NCBI GenBank assembly: GCA_933228675.1
Contig: OW121741.1
Span: 40,968,580-41,032,579, forward strand
Source: Stomorhina lunata
Lineage: Eukaryota; Arthropoda; Insecta; Diptera; Rhiniidae
DNA: 64,000 nt
Direction: 5' to 3'
Shown: one piece after another, positions 34,715-47,029 of the stretch
Layout: every line of letters starts with the position of its first letter
Position numbering within the stretch: the first letter of the stretch is position 1
Made by a program: the position numbers and the translations under genes
Notes under the pieces: generated by a model
Told to the model about the DNA's origin: nothing
What the model saw: the letters and a program-made list of their open reading frames with translations, nothing else
Databases searched by the model: none

Positions 34715-36563
34715 ATACCCTTCACCAATAGGTGAAAGGGTATTATAAGTTTGTGATTCCGTTTGTAATTTTTTTATTAATGATCGTAGACCCCATAAAA
34801 ATTACACCGATCGACACAGAATCGGGAGGAGAATCGATTAAGCGATGTCCGTCTGTCTGTCTGTCTCTCTGTCTGTCTGTTGAAATCACGTTTCTGAAGC
34901 CCCTGGAGGATGGACCTGCATAAATTATATATCAGATTTTAGGAAATTCTCCCCCATAAAAATTATACCGATCGACTCAGAATCGGGAGGAGAATCGATT
35001 AAGCGATGTCCGTCTGTCTGTCTGTCTCTCTGTCTGTTGAAATCACGTTTCTGAAGCCCCTGGAGGATGGACCTGCATAAATTATATATCAGATTTTAGG
35101 AAATTCTCCCCCATAAAAATTATACCGATCGACTCAGAATCGGGAGGAGAATCGATTAAGCGATGTCCGTCTGTCTCTCTGTCTGTCTCTCTGTCTGTTG
35201 AAATCAAGTTTCTGAAGCCCCTGGAGGATGGACCTGCATAAATTATATATCAGATTTTAGGAAATTCTCCCCCATAAAAATTATACCGATCGACTCAGAA
35301 TCGGGAGGAGAATCGATTAAGCGATGTCCGTCTGTCTGTCCGTCTGTCTCTCTGTCTGTCTGTTGAAATCACGTTTCTGAAGCCCCTGGAAGATGGACCT
35401 GCATAAATTATATATCAGATTTTAGGAATATCTCCCCCATACCGATCGACTCAGAATCGGGAGGAGAATCGATTAAGCGATGTCCGTCTGTCTGTCTGTC
35501 TCTCTGTCTGTCTGTTGAAATCACGTTTCTGAAGCCCCTGGAGGATGGACCTGCATAAATTATATATCAGAATTTAGGAAATTCTCCCCCATACCGATCG
35601 ACTCAGAATCGGGAGGAGAATCGATTAAGCGATGTCCGTCTGTCCGTCCGTCTGTCTGTCTGTCTCTCTGTCTGTCTGTTGAAATCACGTTTCTGAAGCC
35701 CCTGGAGGATGGACCTGCATAAATTATATATAAGATTTTAGGAAATTCTCCCGCAATGAATGCTATTAATTAAATTAATATTCATTAAAATCGGTTTATA
35801 AACACCGAAAATATCGAAAAAATACGAAAAACTAGACGAACATTTTTAAATTTTTGATTGAAACACACTTTTAAATAACAAGAGAAAAAAGATAATCCTG
35901 GTGTACATGTGATAATATATTATATATCAGATTGTAGGAAATGGTTCCCCAAAGCACTCTGTAAAATTTTATCAAAATCGGTCCATAAACAACTGACATA
36001 TCGCCAAAACACTAAATTTGATGTATCGCAAATTGCCCAAAGTACGCATTAGGGAATGTTTGTTGAAAAAATGAAATGCAGAAATAGGAAAAAACCATCC
36101 TCCTTTAGCACGGACATACATAAATTTTATATCAGATTTTAGGAAATTCCCCCGTCAAGCACGTTATTAAATTATATCAAAAGCGGTCCATAAACAACTG
36201 AGATATCGCCAAAACACTACTTGTGATGTATATCAAATTACCCACGTGCGTGTCTAAAAAATTTTGTTTACATTTTGTAAGTATTGTTTCAGCGATATCT
36301 CAGATGTTTATGGACCGATTGTGATGAAATTTGACAGCGTTCTTTGTGGAAAGATTTCCTAAAATCTGATATATAAACTCCACAAATCTGATTATGAATA
36401 CCATTCAAATTGTACCGATCTAATCAGAATTAGAATCAGAATCGGCAGGAGAATAGATTTCGCGACGTGTGTCCGTCTGTCTGCTTGTCCGTCCGTCCGT
36501 CAGTTTGTCTCTCCGTCCGTCCGTCTACCAGTCTTTCCGTCCGTCGGTCTACCTGGCTGTCCT
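34715..36563 (+). mobile_element. Helentron-like element, family C, with expanded repeats
   Basis: Begins TTTTTATACCCTTCACCAATA with the small stem ACCCTTCACC-aata-GGTGAAAGGGT, then TTATAAGTTTGTGATTCCG. Six ~157-bp units follow (34806-35755), then blocks of the type TATATCAGATTTTAGGAAAT and ATCGGTCCATAAACAACTGA. It has no 3' end; the next copy starts at 36564. The CTGT/CCGT-rich ORFs here are repeat artefacts. Confidence 0.6.
34806..35755 (+). repeat. ~157-bp minisatellite, six units
   Basis: Units start with ACCGATCGACTCAGAATCGG at 34806, 34967, 35124, 35285, 35441 and 35593 (spacing 152-161). Each has a variable CTGT/CTCT/CCGT tract, then GAAGCCCCTGGA(G/A)GATGGACC. Units are almost identical apart from the tract, so the expansion is recent. 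The neighbouring copy at 36657 has only one unit. Confidence 0.88.
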
Positions 36564-38920
36564 TTTTATACCCTTCAACAATAGGTGAAAGGGTATTATA
36601 AGTTTGTGATTCCGTTTGTAATTTTTTTTTAGTGATTGTAGACCCCATAAAAATTATACCGATCGACTCAGAATCGGGAGGAGAATCGATTAAGCGATGT
36701 CCGTCTATCTGTCTGTCTGTCTGTCTGTCCGTCTGTCTGTTGAAATCAAGTTTCTGAAGCCCCTGGAGGATGGACCTAAATAAATTATATATCAGATTTT
36801 AGGAAATTCTCCCGCAATTAACGCTATTAAATTTCATTAAAATCGGTTTATAAACACCGAAAATATCGAAAAAATACCACAAATTAGACGAAAATTTTAA
36901 ATTTTGTGATTGAAACACACTTTTAAATATCAAGAGAAAAAAGATACTCCTGGTGTACATGTGATAATATATTATATATCAGATTGTAGGAAATGGTTCC
37001 CCAAAGCACTCTGTAAAATTTTATCAAAATCGCCAAAACACTAAATTTGATGTATCGCAAATTGCCCAAAGTACGCATTGGGGAATGTTTGTTGAAAAAA
37101 TGAAATGCAGAAATAGGAAAAAACCATCCTCCTTTAGCACGGACATACATAAACTTTATATCAGATTTTAGGAAATTCCCCCGCCAAGCACGTTATTAAA
37201 TTTTTTCAAAAGCGGTCCATAAACAATTGAGATATCGCAATAGCACTACATTTGATGTACAGCAAATTGCCCAAAGTACGTGTCTAAGAAATTTTGTTTA
37301 CATTTCGTAAGTATTGTTTCAGCGATATCTCAGGTGTTTATAGACCGATTGTGATGAAATTTGACATCGTTCTTTGTGTGAGGATTTTCTAAAATCTATA
37401 CTCCATAAATCTGATTACGAATACCATTCAAACTGTACCGATCAACTTAGAATCGGCAGGAGAATCGATTTCGCGACCTCCGTCCGTCCGTCTGTTTGTC
37501 TGTCTGTCCGTCCGTCTGTTTGTCCGTCCGTCCGTCTGTTTTTTTGTCCGTCCGTCTACCAGTCTGTAATTTTTTCTGTTGTAGTCAAGTTTTTGGAGTT
37601 CCTGTTTTGTCGATATCTCAGGTGTTTATTTTGATGAATTTTAATAGCGTCCTTCGCAGGAGATTACCTAAATCCTGATGCATTCAGTAATTTGTGGTAG
37701 ATATAATTTAGCGTTTAAGCGATGGTGTTTTGATGGACAACGATAAAATTCAGGTTGGCCCAATATCCTAAAATTTTGTGTAAAATCCAGGAGCTCCATA
37801 AATCTGATTTTAGCAGAGAGACACTCTGCATTAATCTTAATTTTGTGTCTGACTTTTGAACATTATGATAACATTTGAGAATGTATTATATATCAAATTA
37901 TAGGTAATCTTCCTAGGAAGTACAAAAATGCAACTGAGTACATGATATCCGTTCAAAACCTACATATGTATGTAAGTATCTCACATATCAACGAAAATTT
38001 CAATTTTTTAATTGCAATTGGGAGAAATCCGTTCACGTTTGACAATTGATCCCGTATAACTTCGCCTAAGATACGATGATGACATTTAGTATAAAGACGT
38101 TGTACAATATTGATATTCAGGGCGATAGCGCCTAAAATAAACTTTCTAGAGGGACACGTTTGACAAAAGTATTTCTGATCTCTTGAAAAGTTCGATATTG
38201 AAAATGGGCGAGCTCTATTCACATTTAGTGAAATCTCCCATGTAACCCCGACCGGGAATCGATTTAATGCTGATAAATTAAATCACATTATAATTGCACA
38301 AAGAACTAGAGCAAAACTTTCCAAACATCCATCGGACAGATCGAAAAAACAATACATCCCAAATATTATTGATGAAGTATTCATCTTAATTAGTTAACTA
38401 ACTTCAGATTAATAAGTTAATCTTCAATAACTTTTCCGACAAAGCTGATATCCATCCATTCAAAAGCTATATATTTCACGTATGTATCTAAAACTAAGAG
38501 TGTATATATCCTATAATTCTAAGGCTTGTATACATTGACAATCATTGTTAAAGCTTTGACCTAAATCAGTCCGCTAACTTCAGAGTTTTACAGAACTAAT
38601 CAAGAACTTTTACTAGTTTTAAGCATCTTTTCTGCATGGTTTATCTGGTCTATCGAACTTTATTAAATGTTCGTAAAATATGTAGTCTAGTAATCATTAT
38701 CTTTCACAAAGGGACCACTTAAAAGCCCAAGTGAAGCTTCCCTAGACATCAGCCACCTGCCCAACCTAACCTTTGGGTGCATAACTATTCTAGATGATGA
38801 CGCCACCGAAAAGCTTTTCGTTCTCCGACTCTTAATTTTAAAGACTATTTGCATATAATACTAGTATAACAAAATATTGCTAGGAATAACATTTAGTATG
38901 AACAAAAGAAAATAAATATA

Positions 38921-40148
38921 TCGGGTGGTTAAATTTCAAGGGCCGATGTTGATTTTGAATAAAACACAAACTATTTAGGAAATTATTGTAATTTTATTTT
39001 ATTCTGATATATTGGTATTACTCAATTATGTATGGAACAAAATATCGGCCAAATGGGTGCCGCGACCACGGCGGCACACCTCCATCCGATGGTCCAAATT
39101 TTCGATGACCCTAAGGCATAATGGATGTTTTATGCCGTTAATGTGCCGAATTATCTCATCCTTTAGCTCTTGAATTGTTGCTGGCTCATCGACGTACACC
39201 TTTTCTTTCAAATAACCCCAAAGAAAAAAGTCCAACGGTGTCAAATCCCATGATCTTGGCGGCCAATTGACATCGCCATTACATGAGATAACACGGCCAT
39301 TGAATTTGTTGCGCAAAAGACGCATTGTTTCGTTAGCTGTGTGGCAAGTGGCACTGTGCTGCTGAAACCACATATCGTCCACATCCATATCTTCCAATTC
39401 GGGCCATAAAAAGTTCGTTATCATCTCACGATAGCGAACACCATTCACAGTAACTGTCTGACCGGCCTCATTTTGGAAAAAATACGGCCCGATGGTGCCG
39501 CCAGCCCATAAACCTCACCAAACAGTCACTATTGGTTTCTCATTCGCCCAAATGCGGCAATTCTGTTTATTGACGAATCCACTGAGGTAAAAATGTGCCT
39601 CATCACTGAAGATGATTTTCTTCGAAAATTGATCATCCACTGTTGCCATTTCTTGCTACCATTCTGTCCATTCACGACGTTTGGAATGGTCAAGAGGCTT
39701 TAGTTCTTGAGCCAATTGCACCTTGTAAGCGTGTATAATGCATAATGTTCATCAACGACGAGCGTGAGAAGTGCAATTGTTGAGCACGACGACGAGTTGA
39801 GGTGGACGGCTCTTCAGCCACACTATCGCGAACAGCTGCATTATTTTCCGCAGTACGAGCTGTACGAGCATGCGCTGGTGTTCTCACATCTTCAACAGAC
39901 CCGGTTTGCTCGGTTTGCGATTGTACGCACATTTGGACGATCAAATTGACCAAAAAAATCACGAAGTGCACGATATGCATTTTCACAATAAGTCTGGATA
40001 ACTTTAACACGTTGTTGTATTGTGCATCTCTCCATTGTTCAAATTGAGTAAATCTGAAATAGAGAAATGTCAAATAAAATTCGGAAATAAACTTAGCGTT
40101 TAGGTGTGGTTCACATTCAACATCGGCCCTTACAATTTAACCACCCTG
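38921..40148 (-). mobile_element. DD41D mariner-like element, copy 2
   Basis: Same GGGTGGTTAAATT termini, TA at 38919-38920 and 40149-40150; outermost two bases TC and CA. Shorter than copy 1 through several internal deletions. Confidence 0.85.
39026..40035 (-). pseudogene. DD41D transposase lacking its second catalytic Asp
   Basis: ATG at 40033-40035; the first codons agree with copy 1 and keep GAA where copy 1 has a stop. A deletion of about 15 bp before GAGCAAACCGGG, a deletion in the MHKDLHLHAYK region and further gaps break the frame. The C-terminal 140 residues (39448 down to 39026) are open and keep SWDLTPLDFFLWGY with the third Asp, but the second Asp motif reads WFQQHSATC, so Asp is His. 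Its lesions are thus different from those in copy 1. Not functional. Confidence 0.82.
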
Positions 40149-40323
40149 TAGATATCAAGCATTTGTGTGGAGCTCAACTAAGTCAGTAATCAGAAACTAT
40201 ATAATTATCAATATATTCTTACGATTTTGTACTTTACTTTTGGAACACCATTGGTGAAGGGTATCTAAGATTCGGCAAAGCCGAATAAACCACTCTTACT
40301 TGTTAAAAACTATAAATATTTAT

Positions 40324-40450
40324 GTGGGGTTTATATAACTCAAGCGGCTGACGATTGAGTGAAATTTACATGTATTTTGTTTTTGTTACAATAACAAAAC
40401 ACATGTAAATTTCACTCAATCGTCAGCCGCTTGATTTATATAAACCCCAC
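40324..40450. repeat. Near-perfect 127-bp palindrome
   Basis: Arms GTGGGGTTTATATAA...TCAAGCGGCTGACGATTGAG and their complement pair over about 51 bp with one mismatch (ACTC versus AATC), then continue with one mismatch through TTTTGTTA, leaving a loop of roughly 10-15 bases. Weaker pairing extends outward (CTTGTTAA...TTAACAAG) to about 40297-40478. A single transcript would fold into a long hairpin; no promoter or product is visible. Confidence 0.9.
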
Positions 40451-40478
40451 ATTAATATGTTTCTTAACAAGTTTTTTT

Positions 40479-42247
40479 GTATATCTTAAAAAAAATGTTA
40501 TCACTTTTTTGGCTAAAAAACGACAAAAAATTTACGTTTTTTTTATGAATATATAAACTTAAATATATCGGCTAAAGATTTTCCATTAATTCTGTTTTTT
40601 GTGATTTATACACTCCTTAGAAATAAAAAAAATTTCAGCCAAAGTCCTCAAAAAGTTAAAATTGTAAAAGTAGAACTATAGGAGATAAACCCTGCATATA
40701 GCAATGTTTTTTGTAGGAAAAAGATTTCGTACATATATTTTTCATTCACTGTGTCCTGCTTGTAAACTCTAACTGCGAGATCGGGCATGTAATTCAGAAA
40801 AATATAGAGGGTGTCAGCACAAATATGTAGTAGAGTGCCAGTTATTTTGCAAAGTTTGAATTCATATAAGGCCAACCCCCAGATTTTAAAATGCTCAAAA
40901 AATAACCAAAAAAAAAAAATGTTGGATCATTTTAGTTCCCATGTCTGTTAAGGGTTAAATAAAATATTTTTAATAAGACAATATAAGCATTCTTAAAAAT
41001 AACTATTTTTCATAATTTTGATCGAAATTCGCCACTAAATTTATAACATTTCGTATTTTTGCCACTAAAAATCAAAATTTTGACTTTTGACCCCTATGAA
41101 AAAAGGGTTAAGCTCATCCAAAATCAAAGAAACTTCTAGTGGACATTCTTCAATGACTAGGCAATAAAATTCAGTATTTACTTTATCAAAAGAAAATTTA
41201 AATAAAATTTACTATGCATCTACTTAAATAATGTCTAAAAATTTACTTTTTTCGCGAAATTTTACGAATTCAAGTCGCAGGTACGGCAAAACCATATGAG
41301 ATAACAAATTGATTTTGGATTTTATTACCACATCTGTCTATTTTAACATGCCGATCAAAAATTGTGGAATTTTGAATATTTTTTTTTTAAAATTTTTTAA
41401 AGCTTTAAAAATGATTTTTGAAACGGTCCTTAAAAAAATGTACCATTTTCCAGTACTAAAAAAGCTTTGTAAATTTATTTATATTTTAATAACTTAAAAC
41501 TATTTAAGACTTAATAGTTTTTAGATGACAAGGAAAGTCTTACTTTGTAATTCCTTTACTATAAAACTAATTTTTTTGCTGCATATCCTTAGGCGTGTTG
41601 AAAAAGACACGAATTTTCTGGGGCAAATTGCAATAACTTAAAAACTACTTCATGGATTTTTAGTTTTTATAACTTTAATCAAAGCTAATTTAGTTGTTTT
41701 CTTCATCCAATTATTAATTTTGCCAAAAACATAACTTTATTGGTTGAAATTTACCAAAAAACGAAAAAAGTCCCATTTTACCAAATACAAATGGGTCCTA
41801 GAAATAAATGTCTTGTGCGCCACCTCAGGACGTTGACCTAGGAGGACAACATTTTTTTCTGAGCTTATTAGGACGTAGAGCATCGATTTTTAACCCAGGC
41901 GTATCGAACTTCAATAAAAGTTGTTTTTCGCTCCACCCTACTGTAGGTACTAAAGAGCTGAGTTTCGTCAAAATAATATCAAACTTACTTATTTTTTTTC
42001 ATATTTAAAAACTTTACTTTTTTCTCATGTCGGTTTCAAAAATCATTTTTTGATTTTTTGAAAATTTTGTTTCAGGTTCACAAAAGAAACAAATAATAGA
42101 ATAAAACACAGAAAAAATGATGTCGATTTCTTGAACCGTTTCGCCATTCGTACGATTTTAAATCTTAGTATTTCGTGAAAATGTAATTTTTTGGTCATAA
42201 TTTGATTATATGCTAGCAAAATTGTACCTAAGTTCAATTTTAATAAA
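40479..42247. other. AT-rich region, nothing firmly recognised
   Basis: Long A and T runs with phrases such as GCGCCACCTCAGGACGTTGACC near 41818 that look like part of a dispersed repeat, but no termini or frames with domains are seen. Confidence 0.3.
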
Positions 42248-42507
42248 AGTCCCAGTAAAACTTTTCATTACCAAATAATGAGTTAAACAGTTAAACTATT
42301 GAACACGAACTACTTACTCATTCGCTGTTTAAGTCATTACATTAACATGGGGATGTCATTGGAGGCAAGTACTTACCAATTGCAGAAAAGTAATGACTTG
42401 GGTAAGCAATTTGAAAGCAACAACAACAACAGCAACAACTTTTTTGTTGTTGTTTTATTAATAACATATATTTTTAAACGAAATACAAAGTTTTTTTTAT
42501 GATCCCA

Positions 42508-42570
42508 TGGGGGCTCGAACCCAGACCCTCCGACTGCTAGGCAGAGACTCTTCCACTGAGCTACTTCATA
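42508..42570 (-). repeat. tRNA-like sequence (Pol III A and B boxes)
   Basis: Minus strand reads TAGCTCAGTGGAAGAG (box A) and GGGTTCGAGCCCC (box B) at normal spacing, but the anticodon and T stems do not pair fully and the acceptor ends do not match. It therefore looks like a SINE head or tRNA pseudogene rather than a working tRNA. Confidence 0.55.
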
Positions 42571-42774
42571 TGTTGAAAACTTAGCAGCTTATAATTAATA
42601 TAAACAATTTTTATTTTTAGATCCAAAATCATGTAAAAATAACTTTTCCCTGCTTTTTTTTGCTTTGTTGTAATTTTTGGAAAAATATTTTTATACGATT
42701 TTTTGTAATTATTTTAAAACTTTTTTAAAATTATTTTAAAACTTAAACAATTTAAATCATCTTTTTTGTATAAG

Positions 42775-43250
42775 TTTTTACATAAAATTGACTCTTACTT
42801 ACTTAAATGTTACAACCAGTTAAGGTCAATGTCCGAGCATATTTTAGAATTCCATGGATTTCGATCTTGTGCGAATATTCTCCAATTTTATAGGCAAAGC
42901 TTTGAAAAATGTTCCTCTACTTGGTCTTTCTATCGAAGTTTCGGACATCCTCCTCTAACATTAGGTAGTGGGACATTTCAATTCTAATTTTATCCTCTTC
43001 ATTGTACTTTTTTTCAAGAGAGGGTTACTAGCCCGTAATCCTAACCCATTTTTATCGATCTTATGGGACAACTCCCGGAACATGTTAACTCACAATATTA
43101 ATGGGTGTTAAACTAGCTCCCCGGGTGATACCATAAGGAGGTGTGTTTCCACAGTTGAGATGAAGGATGACCCAGATAAGTTGGGCTTACCAAGTTAAGA
43201 CCAATTAGAATCGTGTTTGGTATTCAACATCCCCTACATAATCAAAATTA
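42775..43250 (-). pseudogene. Non-LTR retrotransposon 3' tail, second copy
   Basis: Minus strand, parallel to 8830-9240: RGCPKLR.KDQVEEHFSKLCL-like tail near 42890-42960, then a stop and CTCGGACATTGACCTTAAC, ending in AAGTAAGTAAGAG near 42795. The further upstream block (ATCCTTCATCTCAACTGTGG) is also shared with 9130-9150. No active-site part is present. Confidence 0.5.
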
Positions 43251-44216
43251 ACTCATGATGGTATTTTTTCATTAACGTGAGTTAGTTTTACAATTTTTTT
43301 TTACAGAAGATAATATTTAAGTTCTAAAAATTCAAAAATCATTTAAAAAGACTCTTTTAATAAAAAAAAAACTAAAAAAAATTGTTGTCCTTGGCGGAAT
43401 TTGAACCGGGGCCATTCAGCTTAAATTACCATCTTAATTCCAAATAAGTACTTCTGTAATAACTTATTATTTATTCGGATGGTATGTTGTAGTCGTTACA
43501 AGGTAACCAGTTATCAGAGTACTTGCCATTACCAAAGTTTTGCTGGGAGTAATAATGAATATTTTTGCTCAGCCTGTGGAGAATATATGTCATAATTTTC
43601 GTCTTCTTAAGATTTTGTCTGACAATACATTTGGGATATAATGTAAAATATGGACTGACTGTCGCTCTTTTTTTTAAATTTTGAATTTTTTCCTTTTAAA
43701 TTTTTGTTAAATTTATGAGCGTTTTTATGAGGATTAATTCTCCTAACCCCTTCTCCCTTCATTGTCATTACACAAGAGATGAGACTTAAGTATGGAACCA
43801 AATAGGACTGATTATTTTTATAAACACCATCAAAAAGAATAAAGATATATTGAGATTGTCATTCCGTTTGTAGTTTCCTTAATATTGGCTCAAAAACCAA
43901 AATTGCTGTATATTCCGAATCTTTATGAGATTCTATTACTAATCCTTATGAAATTCTAAGTCCGTCTGTCTATTCGTATGTCTTTCTGTCTGTTGTCGGC
44001 GCGATAGAGCTTGAACGAAAGGATTTTGGTATTGAAATTGGGCGAAATCGGTTTACATTTGACCATAGGTCCCGTATAGCCTCGTAGAAGCCAAATGCTA
44101 ATTTGCTAATAAATAAACGAATTATAACAGATATGATGGCAAAATTAAGCACAGAGATGTTTTACATGATCATTAGGTAGCGTATCGTAATCTCATCGAA
44201 ATCGGTTCACATTATA

Positions 44217-45409
44217 TCGGGTGTTTTTTATTGAGGTATAGAACTTTAAGTTGGCATCATTTTTTCAACTGGCTGCCATTTTGTCAGCTGTGATTAACAT
44301 TTAGTTTGGTTTGCCATTTCATCATGAACAGGTTGACAAAAGAACAACGCTTCCAAATCGTGCAAATTTATTTCGAAAATAATGGTTCAGTTCGCGAAGT
44401 TTACCTCAAACTCCGTCCATTTTATAGTCGACATAATCGTCCATCAGAGCAATTAATTCGGTTAACCATGGATCGTTTTCGCACTACGTTTACTCTATGT
44501 GATAATACGCATCCGCAGCGACGTCGAACAGTGCGCACCGAAGAAACAATTGCCGCTGTAGAGAAAAGTGTTGAAGAGGACCCGAATGAATCGATTCGCC
44601 ACCGTGTACAGCAATTGGAGCTTTGTCCATCAACTTTATGGAAGATTTTGCGCAAAGATCTTGGCTTGCGACCTTACAAGATCCAGCTTGTGCAAGAATT
44701 AAAGCCGCGAGACCATGCAATGCGTCGTGATTTTGGTGTATGGGCCGAAAATGAGATTAATCTCGATGCTGATTTTCATCGCAAAATTTTGTTCAGTGAT
44801 GAGGCTTATTTTTGGTTGAATGGCTACGTCAGCAAGCAAAATTGCCGCATTTGGAGTGAAGAGAATCCACATGAGACCCTTGAGACGACATTACATTCAC
44901 AAAAACTGACTGTTTGGTGTGCTCTATGGGCTGGTGGATTCATTGGGCCATATTTCTTCCGAAATAATGCTGGAGAGTCAGTTACCATAAATGGAGACCG
45001 GTATAGAGCCATGATAACCGACTATTTTGTTCCCCAATTGGATTTATTGAAGGAAACATTCGATGAGCGCATAATTTCGCGGAATTGACCTGTCAATTGG
45101 CGCCCAAGATCGTGCGATTTGACACCACTGGATTATTTTCTTTGGGGATATGTGAAGTCGCTCGTCTACGCCAACAAACCAGAAACGTTAGGGGACTTGG
45201 AAGCCAACATTCGTGGCGTTATTGGCAACATACGGCCCCATATGCTCGAAAAAGTAGTTGAAAATTGGACCTGTAGAATTGGCTTTATTCGAGCCAGCCG
45301 CGGCGGCCACATGCCCGAAATCATATTTAAACATTAATGGCATAAAATTATCCTTCCAATAAAGCCAAATTGATGGACATTAAAACGATTTTCTTGTGTT
45401 TTATTTCAA
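44217..45409 (+). mobile_element. Mariner-like element (DD41D type), 3' end missing
   Basis: Left end follows TA and reads TCGGGTGTTTTTTATTGAGG. The expected inverted copy at the right is absent: after TTTTCTTGTGTTTTATTTCAA the host repeat resumes at TAGCCCCCATA. The last tens of bases were therefore probably lost after insertion. Confidence 0.7.
44324..45337 (+). pseudogene. DD41D-type transposase with internal deletion and stop
   Basis: ATG at 44324 (MNRLTKEQRFQIVQIYFENN). Helix-turn-helix DNA-binding region to about residue 110, first Asp in ILFSDEAYFWLNG, then WCALWAGGFIGPYF. After FVPQLD the sequence jumps in frame to LLKETFDERIISRN: the segment that holds WFQQDGAT and the second Asp in sister copies is gone. 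GGA has become TGA at 45086-45088, then the frame continues open to 45337 with SCDLTPLDYFLWGY (third Asp) and a normal C-terminus SRGGHMPEIIFKH. Inactive. Confidence 0.85.
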
Positions 45410-45984
45410 TTAGCCCCCATAAAAAGCACTTACGAAAACAGCTTAAGTTCCACATAAAATATACTTAAACGCCAATAAAATGATAAAAAAATAATAGTCC
45501 ATATAAAAACTTGCAGAAACACAAAAAAAAACAAAAATTTAGGGGTATGGGTCCATCTGTCCGTCAAATGAAAGCGCGATAGCGTCTTAACAGAAGGAGA
45601 TAGAGTAATACAATTTTACAAAAGTTGTGTATTGAAAATGGGCTAAATCGGTTCACATTTAATTAAAGCTCCAATATATCCCCGCTCCGGGAATCGCATT
45701 AATGCTGAAAATTTAATCCAATTGTAATAGCTATGACAACTTAATTTAGAATAGAGAAGTTTTATTGTTCAATATATCAAATTTTATGGGAATATAGATA
45801 TAGACCGGCATTTTACCAAAGTTTGTATGCCTAACATTTCGCAATAGAGTCTAATATAAAAGAATGGTTAACTCCAGTGGGAGTGGAGGATAACAGAAGA
45901 AGAAGATGACTTTTGAATACTAACAGAAGAAGTTAAATACAAAAATCTTTAAAAGAATCATTTTGGATCAAACTTATGGTCTTG

Positions 45985-46856
45985 TGAACGCTCTCACTGT
46001 AAGGAACCTCAGGTTGGTTAGTCCGGGTTTGAAGCTGCGGTAGAGCTCAGTCGTGCCCAGGCTTCTTTACATAAAATTTAAAAGAAACACTTAAACTCTT
46101 TTATTTTATGGACACTTTCTTTCACTTTATTGCTTTACGTTTTGTATTCACTTTAACCCTTACAGACTAGGTTTTTATTAACTAGGTTTTATTGAGAAGC
46201 TGGTTTGCTGTCTCAAGACGAGAGAACCTAAGCTAATTTCGTTCCGAGTGTTTTCTTCCAGATCACGAACTAGTTACTCCTAGCTTTTATCTAGCCTACA
46301 ATGTCCCTATGTACTTTCGAGTGAGACTTCCGGGAAGTTAATCTCCTAAACTTTGCTTCTACCGATTGGAAAACCGGTACCCTATTCACCCTCTTCTAAA
46401 TTTGGCCCTATGCCTGAATTCGATGTAATCGAATCCAATATCCCACCTCTTTACTGATTGAAAAACCAGTACTCGCTTTCTGAATTGATGTAACCAATTC
46501 AGATTTTCTCCTTCTGCTACACTGACTCTAGCTTGAAATTATGTTATCACTTTAATTTACCGATATCTCTGTCTTGCCACCACGTCTTCCACGTTCCGCT
46601 GTAAAAAATACTAATCGTTAATTTTCCCTGGTTTAAATACTATCACATTTTGGCTACAGTTTGTAGTTTTGTAGTTATCACTTCGCGCTAGGTGTGAACC
46701 GATAGCGGTTTTAATAACTTTACAACATTTCTTTCTGTCAAACTTATTCCTAATGAAGAAACACGTTTGATCCACATGTTGTTGCAGATCGCTATATTTT
46801 AAGTTGTTATCTACACCTGACCCTCTAGTATCGTCTTGGCTTCCTCTTGGCATCAC
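45985..46856 (-). mobile_element. Putative LTR retrotransposon 3' end
   Basis: Minus strand. An 81-codon frame at 46611-46856 (RNKFDRKKCCKVIKTAIGSH...) ends at TAG and resembles in position and basic character the end of a pol frame. Downstream to about 46005 lies non-coding sequence with several AATAAA signals (near 46120-46200) and the end CTGAGGTTCCTTACAG. I see no second LTR, primer site or clear TG...CA borders. A scrap of the same end is at 205-232. Confidence 0.35.
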
Positions 46857-47029
46857 TTGGCTTTTTTTCTTGGTATCACTTGTCTTGCTTTATTTGTCAT
46901 CACTTGGCTGCTCTTGTCCATGACATCCTTTTGGAGTTGCTGAAACGAAAAGACAATTTGGCAGATGTAATCTGCCCCCATCGAAATGGATGTGCATGGA
47001 TAAGTCATATCTTAGCAGAATTTAAATTA

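Larger units (their letters stand above)
36564..40304 (+). mobile_element. Helentron-like element, family C, copy 2, split by a mariner
   Basis: 5' end as in the preceding copy (stem ACCCTTCA-acaata-GGTGAAAGGGT). The 3' end after the mariner reads GGTGAAGGGTATCTAAG, hairpin ATTCGGC-aaa-GCCGAAT and CTTACTTGTT, so subterminal repeats are ACCCTTCACC and its complement. A CCGTC/CTGTC-rich block lies at 37480-37570. The DD41D copy 2 occupies 38921-40148. Confidence 0.55.
42251..43547. mobile_element. TIR element carrying tRNA-like and retrotransposon pieces
   Basis: Left end CCCAGTAAAACTTT and right end (read inward) CCCAGCAAAACTTT form a short inverted repeat; AGT flanks both sides (42248-42250, 43548-43550), a possible 3-bp duplication. 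Inside are a tRNA-like segment at 42508-42570, a non-LTR 3' tail at 42775-43250, and a second box-B-like GGTTCAAATTCC (minus) near 43402. No transposase. Superfamily not assigned. Confidence 0.45.
43813..45805 (+). mobile_element. Helentron-like family A fragment, split by a mariner
   Basis: 5' end TTTTTATAAACACCATCAAAA at 43813, core blocks to 44214, then after the mariner-like insertion AGCCCCCATAAAAAGCACTTAC and further blocks to about 45805, where similarity stops without a terminal hairpin. Confidence 0.55.

Noticed and set aside
34806..35755. CRISPR-like array
   Set aside because: Units are contiguous ~157-bp repeats without unique spacers, in eukaryotic repeat DNA.
37374..37678. Frames rich in Ser-Val-Cys-Pro around 37480-37640, and the reverse-strand Asp-Gly-Arg-Thr frame at 36436-36648
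   Set aside because: They translate CCGT/CTGT tandem tracts inside Helentron-like elements.
42508..42570. A functional tRNA gene
   Set aside because: A and B boxes are good, but the T stem, anticodon stem and acceptor ends do not pair properly.
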